A stretch of 64,000 nt of DNA from Legionella bozemanae (GCF_001648595.1 NZ_LBAW01000005.1:124001-188000); one strand, 5' to 3'; shown: positions 35,917 through 46,542, counted from the first letter of the stretch. A program made the numbers and translations. The notes: generated by a model from the sequence alone, not told the origin.

Positions 35917-37322
35917 AATCTTCTATAAGAAAGTTTCTTCTCATAAATTTATTGCTGGCCATTACTATAACGACCACATTAACAGCTATAGGTAACTACT
36001 ATCTTGATCAAAAGGACATTCAAGATCACTTAGATAGTTTAATGGCCGTTTCTGCGCTTTCCTACCAAGCATTACTAGGCGACGATCTTCATCAACGCCC
36101 TTTAGCGAAAATTCAAGAGGCACTCGAAACAATTCCTAAAAAGATTGATACATACTATCAAAAAAGATTTTTGAATGAAGAGCCTCCAGAAAACTATCTG
36201 AATAAGTTTAACTTTCAGGTTTGGACCAATGGGGGCAAATTATTGTTACACTCCTCCTCAGCGCCAAAAATTCCTTTAACCTCGGAGGTTGATGGATTTA
36301 GTGATAAGAAAGTGTCTACCCAAGATTGGCGAGTCTTTACTACCTATAATGATAAAGCCGGAATTCGCACCGTTTTAGCTGAGCGTTACGACACACGGAA
36401 TGAGTTGGGTCATAGAATTGCTCAAGATGATCTCTATATTATGCTTTTGACTTTCCCGTTATCAGGTCTGCTCATATGGATTATTATTGGGCGTGGCCTA
36501 GATAGTCTAGATAAAGTCGCTGAAGAGGTGGCTAACCGCGCGCCCACCCATCTTGAACCGGTTGATTTACACGAAGTTCCAGAAGAAATTAAACCTGTAA
36601 TCGATGAATTGAATAAATTGTTTTTCAGACTAAAAGAAGGATTTGAACGAGAAAAACGTTTTGCTGCTGATGCAGCACATGAATTACGCACTCCGCTTGC
36701 TGCGCTAAAAACACAGGCACAAGTTGCATTGCATTCTAATGATATAGAAGAAAAAAATCAGGCATTACAAAAACTTATTGCAAGTGTTAATCGCAGTACT
36801 CATATAGTGCAGCAGCTACTTACTATGAGCCGACTTGTACCAGAAGCTGCTCACATGGAGGAAAAAGATGAGGTCAATCTCAGTCGATTAACTCGGGAGA
36901 TACTTGCTATGCTTGCGCCCGCTGCTGTGGAAAAACAAATTGATCTAGAATTTGAAAGCGATGTAGAAAATCTCACAATTTATGGTAATTCAACTGCTTT
37001 GGGAATATTAATTCGTAATCTTGTAGATAACTCAATACGATACTGTAATGAACATGGAAGAATTATCGTTCGTCTGGCCAAACTGCAAGACGAAATAATG
37101 CTTGAAGTGAGTGACAATGGACCCGGTATTCCGGCTGAATTACAATTGCGTGTTTTCGAGCGTTTTTTCCGTGTTCTTGGGAACAAAAGTCCGGGAAGCG
37201 GTCTTGGCTTAGCAATAGTTCAGCAAATTGCCGAGTTACATGGTGGAAGACTAATGCTGGATACCCCCAAAGAAGGCACAGGTTTAATTGTAAGATTCTT
37301 TTTACCTATCCAAGAAAAGTAA
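35913..37322 (+). CDS. pmrB: Sensor histidine kinase PmrB
   Basis: 469 residues from a GTG that overlaps the pmrA stop by 4 bases. Membrane helices lie at about 8-29 and 174-193, with a periplasmic domain between. HAMP-like linker residues follow, then the H-box with His256 (AADAAHELRTPLAAL), N-box NLVDNSIRYC, G1 DNGPGIP and G2 GSGLGLAI. It phosphorylates PmrA. An inverted repeat of the CCCAGGCTAC family follows between it and the convergent ruvA. Confidence 0.88.
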   Translation: MKSSIRKFLLINLLLAITITTTLTAIGNYYLDQKDIQDHLDSLMAVSALSYQALLGDDLHQRPLAKIQEALETIPKKIDTYYQKRFLNEEPPENYLNKFNFQVWTNGGKLLLHSSSAPKIPLTSEVDGFSDKKVSTQDWRVFTTYNDKAGIRTVLAERYDTRNELGHRIAQDDLYIMLLTFPLSGLLIWIIIGRGLDSLDKVAEEVANRAPTHLEPVDLHEVPEEIKPVIDELNKLFFRLKEGFEREKRFAADAAHELRTPLAALKTQAQVALHSNDIEEKNQALQKLIASVNRSTHIVQQLLTMSRLVPEAAHMEEKDEVNLSRLTREILAMLAPAAVEKQIDLEFESDVENLTIYGNSTALGILIRNLVDNSIRYCNEHGRIIVRLAKLQDEIMLEVSDNGPGIPAELQLRVFERFFRVLGNKSPGSGLGLAIVQQIAELHGGRLMLDTPKEGTGLIVRFFLPIQEK

Positions 37323-37339
37323 TCTGGACGTTTTGTAGC

Positions 37340-37416
37340 AGCGGAACCCAGGATCAAATGTTCATTCATATTTAGAAAACCCGGGGTTCCGCTGCGCTGC
37401 ACCCAGGCTACAATCA
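37340..37416. repeat. Inverted repeat of the CCCAGGCTAC family between pmrB and ruvA
   Basis: AGCGGAACCC at 37340-37349 pairs perfectly with GGGTTCCGCT at 37384-37393. The right side continues GCGCTGCACCCAGGCTAC, nearly the same as the right arm of the trp repeat at 22322-22353. It lies between two convergent genes, where it could stop transcription from both sides. Confidence 0.75.
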
Positions 37417-37426
37417 TCCACTACAA

Positions 37427-38029
37427 TTATCGAGCCGCTAAAACTTGCAGTGCATCACGAATTAACTGCTCGCAACTTTTGGAACTATCATTCACTTTAT
37501 TGACTGCTTTTAATGCTTCCTGGGGCTTATAGCCCAGTGCTTCCAAAGCACTAACTGCCTCATCCTGACCACTCATCATGAGAGCTGATTTGTCATTGAG
37601 GGAGACAGAAGCAGATACAGAGAATTGCTTCATACTATCACGCATTTCAACGACTAAACGCTCGGCTGTCTTTTTACCTATCCCAGGTAATTTCATTAAA
37701 AAAGAAGCGTTTTCTTGTTGAATACATTGAATAAACTCATTTGGAGTAATACTGGAAAGAATCGACATAGCAAGTTTTGGACCAATACCATTTACTTTAA
37801 TCAAAGCTCTAAATAATTCCCTTTCCTGTCTCTCCAGAAAACCATAAAGCAACAAAGCATCTTCACGTACTATAGTATGTATATGTAACCCTACTGAACC
37901 ACTATGGTTATCAAGCTGAAAAAAGGTATTTAATGAGGTTTCCACATCATATCCAACCCCTTGGACATTAAGGACCAATTTTCCTGGTTGATGTTTATCA
38001 ATTATTTGTCCATCCAACCAACCAATCAT
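37427..38029 (-). CDS. ruvA: Holliday junction helicase subunit RuvA
   Basis: 200 residues. An OB-fold front ([20 protein letters not shown]) is followed by the tandem helix-hairpin-helix region with [14 protein letters not shown] and [18 protein letters not shown], and domain III at the end ([17 protein letters not shown]), which contacts RuvB. It overlaps ruvC by 4 bases. RuvB is not encoded next to it in this window. Confidence 0.97.
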   Translation of the reverse strand: MIGWLDGQIIDKHQPGKLVLNVQGVGYDVETSLNTFFQLDNHSGSVGLHIHTIVREDALLLYGFLERQERELFRALIKVNGIGPKLAMSILSSITPNEFIQCIQQENASFLMKLPGIGKKTAERLVVEMRDSMKQFSVSASVSLNDKSALMMSGQDEAVSALEALGYKPQEALKAVNKVNDSSKSCEQLIRDALQVLAAR

Positions 38030-38544
38030 CTTTTTCTTCTCCTTAATCCTCGTCTGCCAATCACTGATGATAGATTATGGCGCATATGACTATGACAAAT
38101 TGCTATTGCCAAGGCATCCGCAGCATCTTTTTGTGGCGCCTTATTCAGGGCAAGAAGATGTACAACCATGTGACTTACCTGAGCCTTTTCTGCAGCACCA
38201 TACCCAACTACCATTTGCTTAATTTCTCGTGCAGAATACTCACTTACTTTAACACGATGCGATGCTGCTGCCACCATAGCAACACCGCGTGCATGCCCTA
38301 ATTTTAAAGCTGAGTTTGGATTTTCATGCATAAATACTTGTTCAATAGCTACTTCTGTAGGTGAATAATGGTCCATTAATTGACAAATACCATCATATAT
38401 TTGTAATAACTTTTGGCTTAACTCACCCTCTGGAGCAGTACGAATGCAACCACTATCAATGTATTCAATTTTACGATCTGACTCTTTTATCAAACCGTAT
38501 CCAGTAATCCTTGAACCAGGATCTATCCCTAAAATTATGGCCAT
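38026..38544 (-). CDS. ruvC: Holliday junction resolvase RuvC
   Basis: 172 residues of RNase H fold. Acidic catalytic residues are in [14 protein letters not shown] (Asp7), in [18 protein letters not shown], and in [14 protein letters not shown] (two Asp). The C-terminus is basic (RRGLRRRKR). It ends inside ruvA and starts one base inside the end of yebC, giving the classic yebC-ruvC-ruvA operon. Confidence 0.97.
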   Translation of the reverse strand: MAIILGIDPGSRITGYGLIKESDRKIEYIDSGCIRTAPEGELSQKLLQIYDGICQLMDHYSPTEVAIEQVFMHENPNSALKLGHARGVAMVAAASHRVKVSEYSAREIKQMVVGYGAAEKAQVSHMVVHLLALNKAPQKDAADALAIAICHSHMRHNLSSVIGRRGLRRRKR

Positions 38545-39287
38545 TAATCTATTGATTCTAATTGTTTTTCTGAAAACTCTGCATTGCTGTATACTTCTTG
38601 TACATCATCTAGGTCCTCCAGCATATCAATTAACTTCAGGAGACTTTCTGCTGAATCATCATCGATAGAGACCAAAGTTTGCGCACGCATGGTTAAATGA
38701 GATTGTTCAATTTCTAGACCCGCTGCTGTAAGTGCATTTAATACGCTATGATACGCCTCGACAGGAGTAATCACTTCAATTTGACCTTCATCTACCGAAA
38801 CATCATTTGCCCCTGCATCTATGGCAATCTCCATAACCCGCTCTTCAGATTGTCCTGGTGCCATAAGAATCTCACCCTGATTAGTAAAGAGATAAGATAC
38901 CGAGCCGTCTGTTCCCAAATTACCACCATTTTTCGTGAACGCATGACGCACTTCGGATACAGTTCGATTTTTATTATCTGATAAACAATCTACAAGAACT
39001 GCAATGCCGCCAGGCCCATAACCCTCATAACGCATTGCAACCATCGCTTCACCGTCAAGTCCACCCACACCACGCTTAATCGCATTCTCAATTGTATCGC
39101 GTTTCATATTCGCACTAAGCGCTTTTTTAACTGCATCCCTTAATCTAGGATTGGAGGATTCCTCTCCTCCTCCCATACGAGCAGCTACGGTAATTTCTCG
39201 AATTAATTTAGTAAATATTTTTCCACGTTTTGCATCTTGAACGCCTTTACGAAATTTAATATTTGCCCACTTACTATGACCAGCCAT
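38544..39287 (-). CDS. yebC: YebC/PmpR-family protein
   Basis: 247 residues beginning [20 protein letters not shown], the invariant start of the family. The middle [20 protein letters not shown] and the [20 protein letters not shown] loop are conserved. YebC proteins were long called transcription regulators. More recent work connects them with relieving ribosome stalling at proline runs. First gene of the ruv operon. Confidence 0.96.
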   Translation of the reverse strand: MAGHSKWANIKFRKGVQDAKRGKIFTKLIREITVAARMGGGEESSNPRLRDAVKKALSANMKRDTIENAIKRGVGGLDGEAMVAMRYEGYGPGGIAVLVDCLSDNKNRTVSEVRHAFTKNGGNLGTDGSVSYLFTNQGEILMAPGQSEERVMEIAIDAGANDVSVDEGQIEVITPVEAYHSVLNALTAAGLEIEQSHLTMRAQTLVSIDDDSAESLLKLIDMLEDLDDVQEVYSNAEFSEKQLESID

Positions 39288-39534
39288 CTTACTACCTCTA
39301 AACCTTATTAATTTTGTATAAATTATACATGCTCTTTTGTTAAAAAGAATAACTTAGCTTATATTTGGGCTCGACATTTTTAACTTTTTTAGACTATAGT
39401 AGCCCCAGCATGCAGTTTTTAATTTATTGCAAATAATATTACCTGGGTGAGCTTGGAAATAGATACAGTTAATTTGGATTCCGCTCTCCACCCAAAGTGA
39501 CTCAATGAATCCATAACACTAAAGGAGATCAACA

Positions 39535-40791
39535 GTGTATTTGCAGGGATTTGGTAATCATCATCAAACTGAAGCAGTTCCAGGCGCTTTGCCAAGTAGC
39601 CAGAATTCACCACAACACTGTAATTTAGGTCTTTATGCCGAACAATTAAGTGGGACAGCCTTTACTCGTCCAAGACAGAATAATTTACGAAGCTGGCTTT
39701 ACCGCATTCTACCTTCTGTAGTTCAAGGCACATACCAAGCTTATGAAATGGAGTTATTTAAACCCTATCATGCAGAACAATCTCCAAATCCCATGCGCTG
39801 GTCTCCGCTGGACCTGTTTAAAGAGGAAGACTTTGATTTTGTCGAAGGCATGTTTCATCTTGCAGGAAACCACCATGTAAATGCATATATTTATCATTGC
39901 ACCCGGTCCATGCAAAATAAATATTTCGCCAATAATGATGGGGAAATGCTTTTTGTTCCTTACTTGGGAGAGGTGAACTTACATACTGAGTTTGGAAAAT
40001 TAAATATATGCCCAGGCATGATAGCTGTTATTCCCCGCGGCGTTAAATTCAAAATGGAGCTCATTGATTCTGAAACAAAAGGATATTTATGTGAAAACAG
40101 CGGCAGCCCGCTCACGCTACCTCCATTAGGATTGATCGGAGCTAATGGTTTGGCTAATCCACGACATTTTCAATATCCCACTGCTGCATTTGAGCAAGGC
40201 ATTACGCAAGCGACCCTTATATGTAAGTATCAAAATAAATTATGGACAGCAAAATGCAATCACTCTCCGCTGAATGTAGTAGCCTGGCATGGCAATTATG
40301 CTCCTTATTGTTATGATTTAAGTTTGTTTAATACCATTAATACAGTAAGTTTTGATCACCCAGATCCATGTATTTTTACCGTATTAACTTCAGAAAGTGA
40401 TACACCCGGAGTTGCCAATTTGGATTTTGTCATTTTTCCTCCTCGATGGATGGTTGCCGAACATACATTTAGGCCACCCTATTATCATCGTAATTATATG
40501 AACGAACTCATGGGGCTTGTCCGTGGCGAATATGATGCAAAAAAAGAAGGATTCTCACCTGGTGGGGTAAGCATTCATAATTGCATGACGCCGCATGGAC
40601 CTGATCAAATAAGTTATGAAAAAGCAGTGGCGCAAAAATTAGAACCTGAACTTTATTTGAATACTTTAGCCTTCATGTTCGAAACTAAAGATGTATGGAA
40701 AGTTACCGAGCAGGCTATGCGTATTCCACAGATGCAAAAAGATTATGCAGATTGCTGGCAAGGACTGAAAGCAAATTTTACATGCCCATAG
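39535..40791 (+). CDS. hmgA: Homogentisate 1,2-dioxygenase
   Basis: 418 residues from a GTG with GGAGATCAAC before it. The first residues [19 protein letters not shown], the middle [12 protein letters not shown] and the iron-site region [20 protein letters not shown] with [12 protein letters not shown] (His ligands and Glu) match HmgA throughout. It opens the ring of homogentisate in tyrosine breakdown. In Legionella, unoxidised homogentisate gives the brown pyomelanin pigment, so this gene limits pigment formation. No fumarylacetoacetase gene is adjacent in this window. Confidence 0.96.
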   Translation: MYLQGFGNHHQTEAVPGALPSSQNSPQHCNLGLYAEQLSGTAFTRPRQNNLRSWLYRILPSVVQGTYQAYEMELFKPYHAEQSPNPMRWSPLDLFKEEDFDFVEGMFHLAGNHHVNAYIYHCTRSMQNKYFANNDGEMLFVPYLGEVNLHTEFGKLNICPGMIAVIPRGVKFKMELIDSETKGYLCENSGSPLTLPPLGLIGANGLANPRHFQYPTAAFEQGITQATLICKYQNKLWTAKCNHSPLNVVAWHGNYAPYCYDLSLFNTINTVSFDHPDPCIFTVLTSESDTPGVANLDFVIFPPRWMVAEHTFRPPYYHRNYMNELMGLVRGEYDAKKEGFSPGGVSIHNCMTPHGPDQISYEKAVAQKLEPELYLNTLAFMFETKDVWKVTEQAMRIPQMQKDYADCWQGLKANFTCP

Positions 40792-40889
40792 TATGATATT
40801 GGTGGAGGTGTAGCCATAGCGAGAAAAATTAATACCATAAATCTGTAGGCAAATTAGTCTTTGAACAAAACACTCTTTTTTGCCTACTC

Positions 40890-41045
40890 GCCGTGCTTTA
40901 TGCACGGCATCCACTCGACCTGTAGGAAGACACAGGATCCGGATTCCATGTATAAAGTGCGGAACATAAGCATTTTGTTTTATGCGATAAGATGCGTTTG
41001 CTCTGATAAATCCCGAATTCTGCTTCGCTTCACCCTATCTACAGA
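40890..41045. repeat. Hairpin and decayed repeat copy after hmgA
   Basis: GCCGTGC at 40890-40896 pairs with GCACGGC at 40902-40908. Further right, CCCGAATTCTGCTTCGCTTC at about 41014-41033, followed by ACCCTATCTAC, is a degenerate version of the right arm of the 22275 repeat. The spacer lies between convergent genes, hmgA and the VirK-like gene. Confidence 0.4.
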
Positions 41046-41047
41046 AC

Positions 41048-41464
41048 TCAAGCAAAAATCTTAAATCCTTTATTTAAAGTACAGTCAATATACTGACTTG
41101 CTAATTGATGATAAGTGACAGCATTCATCAGAGTACTTTTTATAGAAACACTTCCATCTGCATTAATAGTATATTTAACAAATTCAAAAATAGGATTGCC
41201 GCGAGCAATCGGATTATCCAAAGTAAAATGGTTTATTGAAGCAGTAATTCGGCTGTTATCAATAACAAGAAAAGCATCTGGTTGCACTGCTCCAATAAGG
41301 GAAGTGGAAGGCATTTTTTGTGGGTTGCACTCTTGAACATTCAGGACTAAAGTAATTTTTTTCCCTTGAGAAACTGCGTCAGCTATTTCCATAAATGTTG
41401 TTAATTGTTCTGCTTGAACCCCTGATGATAAAGCAAGTAAAGCAGATAAAATCATTTTCTTCAT
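41048..41464 (-). CDS. VirK-like exported protein
   Basis: 138 residues with a signal peptide (1-18, ending VQA). The mature protein begins EQLTTFMEIADAVSQGKKIT and has two cysteines, in NVQECNPQ and YIDCTLN, which could form one disulfide. The pattern fits the short periplasmic proteins of the VirK family (first described next to Agrobacterium vir genes). Function is unknown. It is downstream of rpoS on the same strand, separated by an inverted repeat, so it probably has its own promoter. Confidence 0.6.
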   Translation of the reverse strand: MKKMILSALLALSSGVQAEQLTTFMEIADAVSQGKKITLVLNVQECNPQKMPSTSLIGAVQPDAFLVIDNSRITASINHFTLDNPIARGNPIFEFVKYTINADGSVSIKSTLMNAVTYHQLASQYIDCTLNKGFKIFA

Positions 41465-41503
41465 TAAAACTACTCCTTATCTTTGATATTAACAATAAAA
41501 AAA

Positions 41504-41562
41504 TAGCCTGGGCGAAACGAAGGACTTTGAAAAGTCGCAAATTCCTTCATTGGCCCAGGCTA
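41504..41562. repeat. Inverted repeat, AGCCTGGGC type, between rpoS and the VirK-like gene
   Basis: TAGCCTGGGC at 41504-41513 pairs with GCCCAGGCTA at 41553-41562. Inside, GAAGGACTTTGAAAAGTC and GCAAATTCCTTC give further pairing (GACTTT/AAAGTC, GAAGGA/TCCTTC). The outer arms are those of the trp-operon repeat; the centre is different. Confidence 0.75.
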
Positions 41563-41599
41563 CAGTACAGTTCATAAAATCTTTTTTACGGTTCGATCC

Positions 41600-42619
41600 C
41601 TAAAACAAATCTTCCTGTGTTAATCCCATTTTTTCCAACAAACCACGCAATGTTTTTAATGCTTCAACTTGGATTTGACGAACACGTTCTCGTGTCAAAT
41701 CAATTTCTTTACCCACATCCTCAAGTGTTGCTTTTTCAAACCCCCTTAAGCCAAATCTTCTTGCAATAACCTGCTGTTGATTTTCAGTCAATTTATCCAA
41801 TAGAGACTCTATATGTAAACGCAAGTTTTCATTAGTTAAGAGCTCTGCAGGATTTACACTGTTTTCATCAGCAATAGTGTCTAATAATGATTTATTTTCA
41901 TCAAAGCCTATGGGCGTATCAACAGAGGCTACTTTGTCATTCAATCCTAATAACTTTTGTACATCTTCTAAAGGTTTATCAACCATTTCTGCAATTTCTT
42001 CGGGTGAAGGCTCATGATCTAATTTTTGGGTCAGTTGCCTTGCAGCTCTAAGATACACATTCAGCTCTTTAACTACATGAATAGGTAAACGAATAGTCCG
42101 TGTTTGATTCATAATAGCACGTTCAATTGTTTGTCTGATCCACCATGTGGCATAGGTTGAAAAGCGAAAACCACGTTTAGGATCAAATTTCTCAACTGAT
42201 TTCATTAAACCTAAATTTCCTTCTTCGATTAAATCGAGAAGAGGTAAACCACGATTAAGATAACGACGTGAAATTTTAACTACCAAACGTAAATTAGATT
42301 CAATCATCTTTTTACGGGCAGCAACATCCCCTTTCAAAGCAAGGGTTGCATAATGCACTTCTTCTTCAGCACTGAGCAAAGGAGAAAATCCAATTTCACT
42401 CAAATAGAGCTGTGTCGCATCCATCATTTTTAAAGCATTTTTACCACGAAATGAGGGAAATGCATTATCATCCGAAAAATCAGGGAGATCGGAATCTTCA
42501 TCTTCATCTTTTTCAAGAAGAGAATCAATGTCTTCTTCCATTAAGAGTGATTCATCGTCTGGTTCAGACCAATCTTCATCCTTAAGTTCTGGTTCTTTAC
42601 TTGACTCATCGTCGTGCAT
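41600..42619 (-). CDS. rpoS: Stationary-phase sigma factor RpoS
   Basis: 339 residues. After an acidic N-terminus, region 1.2 reads [20 protein letters not shown]. Region 2 has [20 protein letters not shown] and [20 protein letters not shown]. Region 3 and region 4.2 ([20 protein letters not shown]) are all present. The surE-nlpD-rpoS order identifies RpoS rather than RpoD or RpoH. In Legionella RpoS controls the switch to the transmissive phase. In E. coli the main rpoS promoter lies within nlpD; here it is not recognised, and there is a 221-base gap to nlpD holding an inverted repeat. Confidence 0.97.
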   Translation of the reverse strand: MHDDESSKEPELKDEDWSEPDDESLLMEEDIDSLLEKDEDEDSDLPDFSDDNAFPSFRGKNALKMMDATQLYLSEIGFSPLLSAEEEVHYATLALKGDVAARKKMIESNLRLVVKISRRYLNRGLPLLDLIEEGNLGLMKSVEKFDPKRGFRFSTYATWWIRQTIERAIMNQTRTIRLPIHVVKELNVYLRAARQLTQKLDHEPSPEEIAEMVDKPLEDVQKLLGLNDKVASVDTPIGFDENKSLLDTIADENSVNPAELLTNENLRLHIESLLDKLTENQQQVIARRFGLRGFEKATLEDVGKEIDLTRERVRQIQVEALKTLRGLLEKMGLTQEDLF

Positions 42620-42676
42620 TGTTCTTCACCTATAGTATTAGGTCTATCTACATTCCTATTATCTTGGCCAAACTGT

Positions 42677-42723
42677 CCTGATTTTCTGCGTTTCAATGCA
42701 CACATTGGTGCTCGAAAATCAGG
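42677..42723. repeat. Inverted repeat of the AAAATCAGG family, copy 2
   Basis: CCTGATTTTC at 42677-42686 pairs perfectly with GAAAATCAGG at 42714-42723 over a 27-base centre. The right arm and its flank match copy 1 (24134-24150 and onward, including TCAAxxTAxxGAAATG). It lies between nlpD and rpoS, in the region that could be transcribed into the rpoS leader. Confidence 0.7.
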
Positions 42724-42840
42724 TCATTTTGACTCAAACTAGCGAAATGTAAACAGCTCTAGTCATGTTGCGAAATTTATTCCATAACTACATTATACTT
42801 CATAAAAAAGATTATTGTTGCTATAACTACAAGTCATCTG

Positions 42841-43584
42841 TCAACCTTTTTGTAGATAATTCAAAGGATTGACTGGGACGCCCGATTTTCTGATTTCAAA
42901 ATGAACACCCGTATATTTGCGATCGATAACACCTGCTATTGCAATAATTTGTCCTGCTTTTACATGATGTCCTTCGGAAACCATAATCCGTGCATTATTG
43001 CCGTAAGCAGTTAAATATTCATGATTATGCTTAATAATAATCAAGTTACCATAACCAGCTAATCCACTTCCAGCATAGGCAACCACACCATCTGCCGCCG
43101 CAATGACCCTCTCGCCCTTTTTACATGCAATGTTTATTCCTTTTTTGCCTTGTTCCGGAATAAACGATGTAGTTACCCGTCCACTCACAGGCCATAACCA
43201 TCCCGAAGCAGAGCGAGCATATCTATTTGCGGGAGAATAAATTACAGAAGGTCTTGCTTGGGGAGTAACAGAATAATGTCTTACAATGGCTGGGCGTACT
43301 TTTTGTGTATGTCTTGGGGTAATTCCTCGCAAATTGATTACTTGTCCCACTCTCAAAGAATAAGGTGGATTAATATGATTTAACCGAGCTAAAGTTCTGT
43401 AATTGGTATCATAGCGAAATGCAATAGAAAAAAGCGTGTCTCCACGTTTTACCACATATACTTTCTGATAACGCGAATAAGGATTCCATTTTAACTCAGT
43501 AACAGGAGCTAAATTATTTCCACAACCAACTAAGGTTATCATGAGGAAAAGACATAAAAATCTTTTGCAAAATGTGGCTATCAT
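42841..43584 (-). CDS. nlpD: NlpD-like murein hydrolase activator, lipoprotein
   Basis: 247 residues when started at the Met at 43584, which opens a lipoprotein signal with lipobox LVGC (Cys21 of this form). A LysM domain follows (VYVVKRGDTLFSIAFRYDTN), a linker, and an M23/LytM domain with GYGNLIIIKHNHEYLTAYGN and GVHFEIRKSGVPVNPLNYLQ. The first catalytic His-x-x-x-Asp is replaced (GINIACKKG), as in E. coli NlpD, so it should activate an amidase rather than cut peptidoglycan. The frame is open to 43629, overlapping surE, but that would spoil the signal peptide. Confidence 0.9.
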   Translation of the reverse strand: MIATFCKRFLCLFLMITLVGCGNNLAPVTELKWNPYSRYQKVYVVKRGDTLFSIAFRYDTNYRTLARLNHINPPYSLRVGQVINLRGITPRHTQKVRPAIVRHYSVTPQARPSVIYSPANRYARSASGWLWPVSGRVTTSFIPEQGKKGINIACKKGERVIAAADGVVAYAGSGLAGYGNLIIIKHNHEYLTAYGNNARIMVSEGHHVKAGQIIAIAGVIDRKYTGVHFEIRKSGVPVNPLNYLQKG

Positions 43585-43609
43585 TTTATTAAACCTCAAA
43601 CAAATTGTT

Positions 43610-44365
43610 TTATTGAATGCAGATCCCATCGAGCCAATTAGCTAATTGATCGAACATTTTGTAATTTGTCATATCCAAATGAAGAGGTGTGATTGAAACA
43701 TACCCTTCGCTTATCGCATAAAAATCTGTTCCGGGACCCGCGTCAGCCTCTGCTCCAGGCAAACCAATCCAGTAAATAGGCCGCCCCCTGGGATCTTTCT
43801 CTTTTACAACAGGCTCAGCACCATGTCGAGTCCCTAAGCGAGTAACTTGTAATCCCTTTATTTTATCCAAGGGCATATCAGGGACATTAATATTTAAAAT
43901 AGTTTGAGAAGGAAGACGGTGCGTACTTAATTTCATTACCAAATACTTGGCAATAATTGCCGCTGTATCATAATGCTGGATGTTATCCCCTACCATAGAA
44001 ACGGCAAGGGCAGGCAACCCTAAATAACGGCCCTCCATTGCGGCAGCTACAGTACCTGAATAAAGAATATCATCACCTAAATTGGCACCATCATTAATTC
44101 CAGAAACAACCATGTCAAATTCAGTATCTAAAAACCCTGTGACTGCCAAATGCACACAATCCGTTGGGGTACCTTCAACACTATAATAACCATTATCCAA
44201 TTTTTTAGCTTTTAGCGGTCGTGACAAAGTCAAAGAATTGCTTGAGCCACTTCTGTTTCTGTCAGGAGCAACGACTTCGATATCTACAAAAGTTGATAAC
44301 TCCTTGGCTAATCGATTAATGCCAGGTGCAAAAACTCCATCATCATTACTTATCAGTACTCTCAT
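43610..44365 (-). CDS. surE: 5'/3'-nucleotidase SurE
   Basis: 251 residues. [12 protein letters not shown] has the paired metal-binding Asp residues, with [16 protein letters not shown] and [20 protein letters not shown]. The length and C-terminal [11 protein letters not shown] are normal. It removes phosphate from nucleoside monophosphates under stress. Start of the surE-nlpD-rpoS block. The pcm gene often found here in other species is absent. Confidence 0.97.
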   Translation of the reverse strand: MRVLISNDDGVFAPGINRLAKELSTFVDIEVVAPDRNRSGSSNSLTLSRPLKAKKLDNGYYSVEGTPTDCVHLAVTGFLDTEFDMVVSGINDGANLGDDILYSGTVAAAMEGRYLGLPALAVSMVGDNIQHYDTAAIIAKYLVMKLSTHRLPSQTILNINVPDMPLDKIKGLQVTRLGTRHGAEPVVKEKDPRGRPIYWIGLPGAEADAGPGTDFYAISEGYVSITPLHLDMTNYKMFDQLANWLDGICIQ

Positions 44366-44368
44366 CTT

Positions 44369-44755
44369 TTAACTCATAGGTGATTCAAACCATCTAACCA
44401 CTGCTAAATGATCAGCTAAATCATGTCTGTTTTGAGTTAAATTGGCTTGTAAGTTTGTATTATTATTATCAATTTTTAATTGTGCTTGTTCTTTAACAAT
44501 TGTCTCTTGTAACGCCATAATTTTTTTTCCGAAACCTTGAGGACTGAGTTGTAATTGATATGCCAATTTATTCATGCGGCTGGCAAGAGATTCCAATTGT
44601 TCACAGGTCAAACCCACTGGTTGTTTGTTTGGACAGGCCTTTAGCGCTTGTTGTAATTCATTCGGATGCGCTTTGTAATAATGTTCATTCTTTGCTGAGC
44701 AAGACGTTAACCCTAAAATTATAAATAATACTGCCAAAGATTTATTCATACTCAA
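44369..44755 (-). CDS. Small lipoprotein of unknown function
   Basis: 128 residues with a signal peptide and lipobox LTSC (Cys19). The front of the mature part, HYYKAHPNELQQALKACPNK plus a second Cys in LTCEQLES, resembles the short Cys-pair segment seen in EexN-type and similar lipoproteins. The rest is a coiled-coil-like helix rich in Gln and Asn. It ends 3 bases before surE on the same strand and probably begins that operon. Confidence 0.6.
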   Translation of the reverse strand: MSMNKSLAVLFIILGLTSCSAKNEHYYKAHPNELQQALKACPNKQPVGLTCEQLESLASRMNKLAYQLQLSPQGFGKKIMALQETIVKEQAQLKIDNNNTNLQANLTQNRHDLADHLAVVRWFESPMS

Positions 44756-44823
44756 CCTATTCTAAACTACAAAAAACCGATATTATCATTAGACAAACGC
44801 TAACGCCATCATATGAGATAACT

Positions 44824-46542
44824 ATGCTTGATTTTAAATTGCTACGTGATCCTCAAACAGGAGAACAATACATTGAAACTTCTCTTTGCGGTAAACCACT
44901 CCTAACTACTCCCCAATTGAACAAAGGCACAGCATTCACAAACGAAGAAAGAAAAGAGTTTGGTTTGTTGGGAAAACTGCCCCATCGCGTTGAAACACTG
45001 GATGAACAAGTCAAACGCGCTTATCTACAATATTCCAGTTATACAACTCGTTTACAACAAAATATTTATTTAAATAATTTGCACGATAAAAATCAAATTT
45101 TATTTTATAAATTAATCAACCGCCACTTAGGTGAAATGTTACCTACAATATATACCCCTATAGTAGGAACCGCAGTAAAACGCTTCAGTCATGAGTATAG
45201 ACAACCCCGCGGTTTATATATTTCCCATACAGATAAAAATCAAATAGAAGAAATATTAAAAAATCGTTCTAACCCAGAAATCGATGTGATTGTCGTTACT
45301 GATGGAGAAGGCGTCTTGGGTATAGGTGACCAAGGAATTGGAGGAATGGACATTCCTGTTGCCAAATTAATGGTTTATTGTTTATGCGGAGGTATTGAAC
45401 CGACTCGTACCTTGCCAATATTTCTTGATGTAGGTACAAACAATCAAGAATTACTCAATGATCCTATGTACTTAGGTTGTCGTCATCCACGCATTAGTCC
45501 AGCTGCATATGACGATTTTATCTCTACTTTCGTTCATGAAATTCACAAACAATTTCCCAATGCATTTTTACATTGGGAGGATTTTGGTCGTGGCAATGCG
45601 CGACGTATCCTGGAAAAATTCCAGGATCAATTATGCACCTTTAATGATGACATTCAAGGTACTGGCGCTGTGACCTTGTCAGCTTTATTAGCAGCCTGTG
45701 ATGTAACCGGTTCAAAAGTGCATGAACAGCGAATTGTTGTTTTTGGCGCTGGTTCTGCAGGAACTGGTATAAGCGATCAAATTATTGATGCAATGGTGCG
45801 TGAAGGGATTAGTCCCACCGAAGCGTATCAACGTTTTTGGTTAATTGACCGTCAAGGTTTGTTACTTAATACTGACCCAGAACTTACTGAAGCACAAAAA
45901 CCTTATGCACGCGATCCCAAAGAAATAGAAAAATGGACCATCAATGAAAAACAACATCCTTCACTTACTGATACTGTAAGGCATGTTAAACCTACTGTTC
46001 TTATAGGGTGCTCAGCTCAACCAGGAGCTTTCTCCCAAGACATCATCGAAACCATGGCTGTTAATTGTGAACGCCCTATTATTTTCCCATTATCTAATCC
46101 AGATGAAAAATGCGAAGCCAAACCAGCTGATATCCTAACTTGGAGTCAGGGAAGAGCTTTAATTGCTACAGGTACAGCCTTTCCGGCGGTTGAATATCAT
46201 AATCGTATGGTACAAATTGCCCAATGTAATAATGCGTTGGTCTTTCCTGGAATAGGACTTGGAGTCCTTGCAGTTAACGCAACAAAATTAACTGAAGAGA
46301 TGATCCTGGCTGCAGCACATGCTTTATGTCAGTTCGCACCCAGCAAAAAAGAAAGTTACTTGCCTTTATTACCCTCTTTGGATGATGCGCAAACTGTTGC
46401 TAAGGAAATTGCAGTCGCCGTAGCATGCTGTGCTATTGATTCAGGACTTGCGCAAAAAAATCATGATGCGGATTTGGAGAAACTGGTAGAAGATATGTTT
46501 TGGGAACCTAGATATTTACCATTTAAATTTAAAAGATCATGA
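44824..46542 (+). CDS. maeA: NAD-type malic enzyme (malate dehydrogenase, decarboxylating)
   Basis: 572 residues, the size of the large malic enzymes (SfcA/MaeA type) rather than the fused or small forms. Conserved stretches are MLPTIYTPIVGTAVKRFSHE, IDVIVVTDGEGVLGIGDQGI (substrate site with Asp), HWEDFGRGNARRILEKF, and the NAD fold VVFGAGSAGTGISDQIIDAM. It turns malate into pyruvate and CO2. It is divergent from the lipoprotein gene, 68 bases away. The cofactor choice is inferred from family only. Confidence 0.93.
   Translation: MLDFKLLRDPQTGEQYIETSLCGKPLLTTPQLNKGTAFTNEERKEFGLLGKLPHRVETLDEQVKRAYLQYSSYTTRLQQNIYLNNLHDKNQILFYKLINRHLGEMLPTIYTPIVGTAVKRFSHEYRQPRGLYISHTDKNQIEEILKNRSNPEIDVIVVTDGEGVLGIGDQGIGGMDIPVAKLMVYCLCGGIEPTRTLPIFLDVGTNNQELLNDPMYLGCRHPRISPAAYDDFISTFVHEIHKQFPNAFLHWEDFGRGNARRILEKFQDQLCTFNDDIQGTGAVTLSALLAACDVTGSKVHEQRIVVFGAGSAGTGISDQIIDAMVREGISPTEAYQRFWLIDRQGLLLNTDPELTEAQKPYARDPKEIEKWTINEKQHPSLTDTVRHVKPTVLIGCSAQPGAFSQDIIETMAVNCERPIIFPLSNPDEKCEAKPADILTWSQGRALIATGTAFPAVEYHNRMVQIAQCNNALVFPGIGLGVLAVNATKLTEEMILAAAHALCQFAPSKKESYLPLLPSLDDAQTVAKEIAVAVACCAIDSGLAQKNHDADLEKLVEDMFWEPRYLPFKFKRS

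Noticed and set aside
40861..41064. 67-codon frame in the hmgA/VirK-like spacer
   Set aside because: It covers a hairpin and a decayed repeat copy, so the open frame is a by-product.
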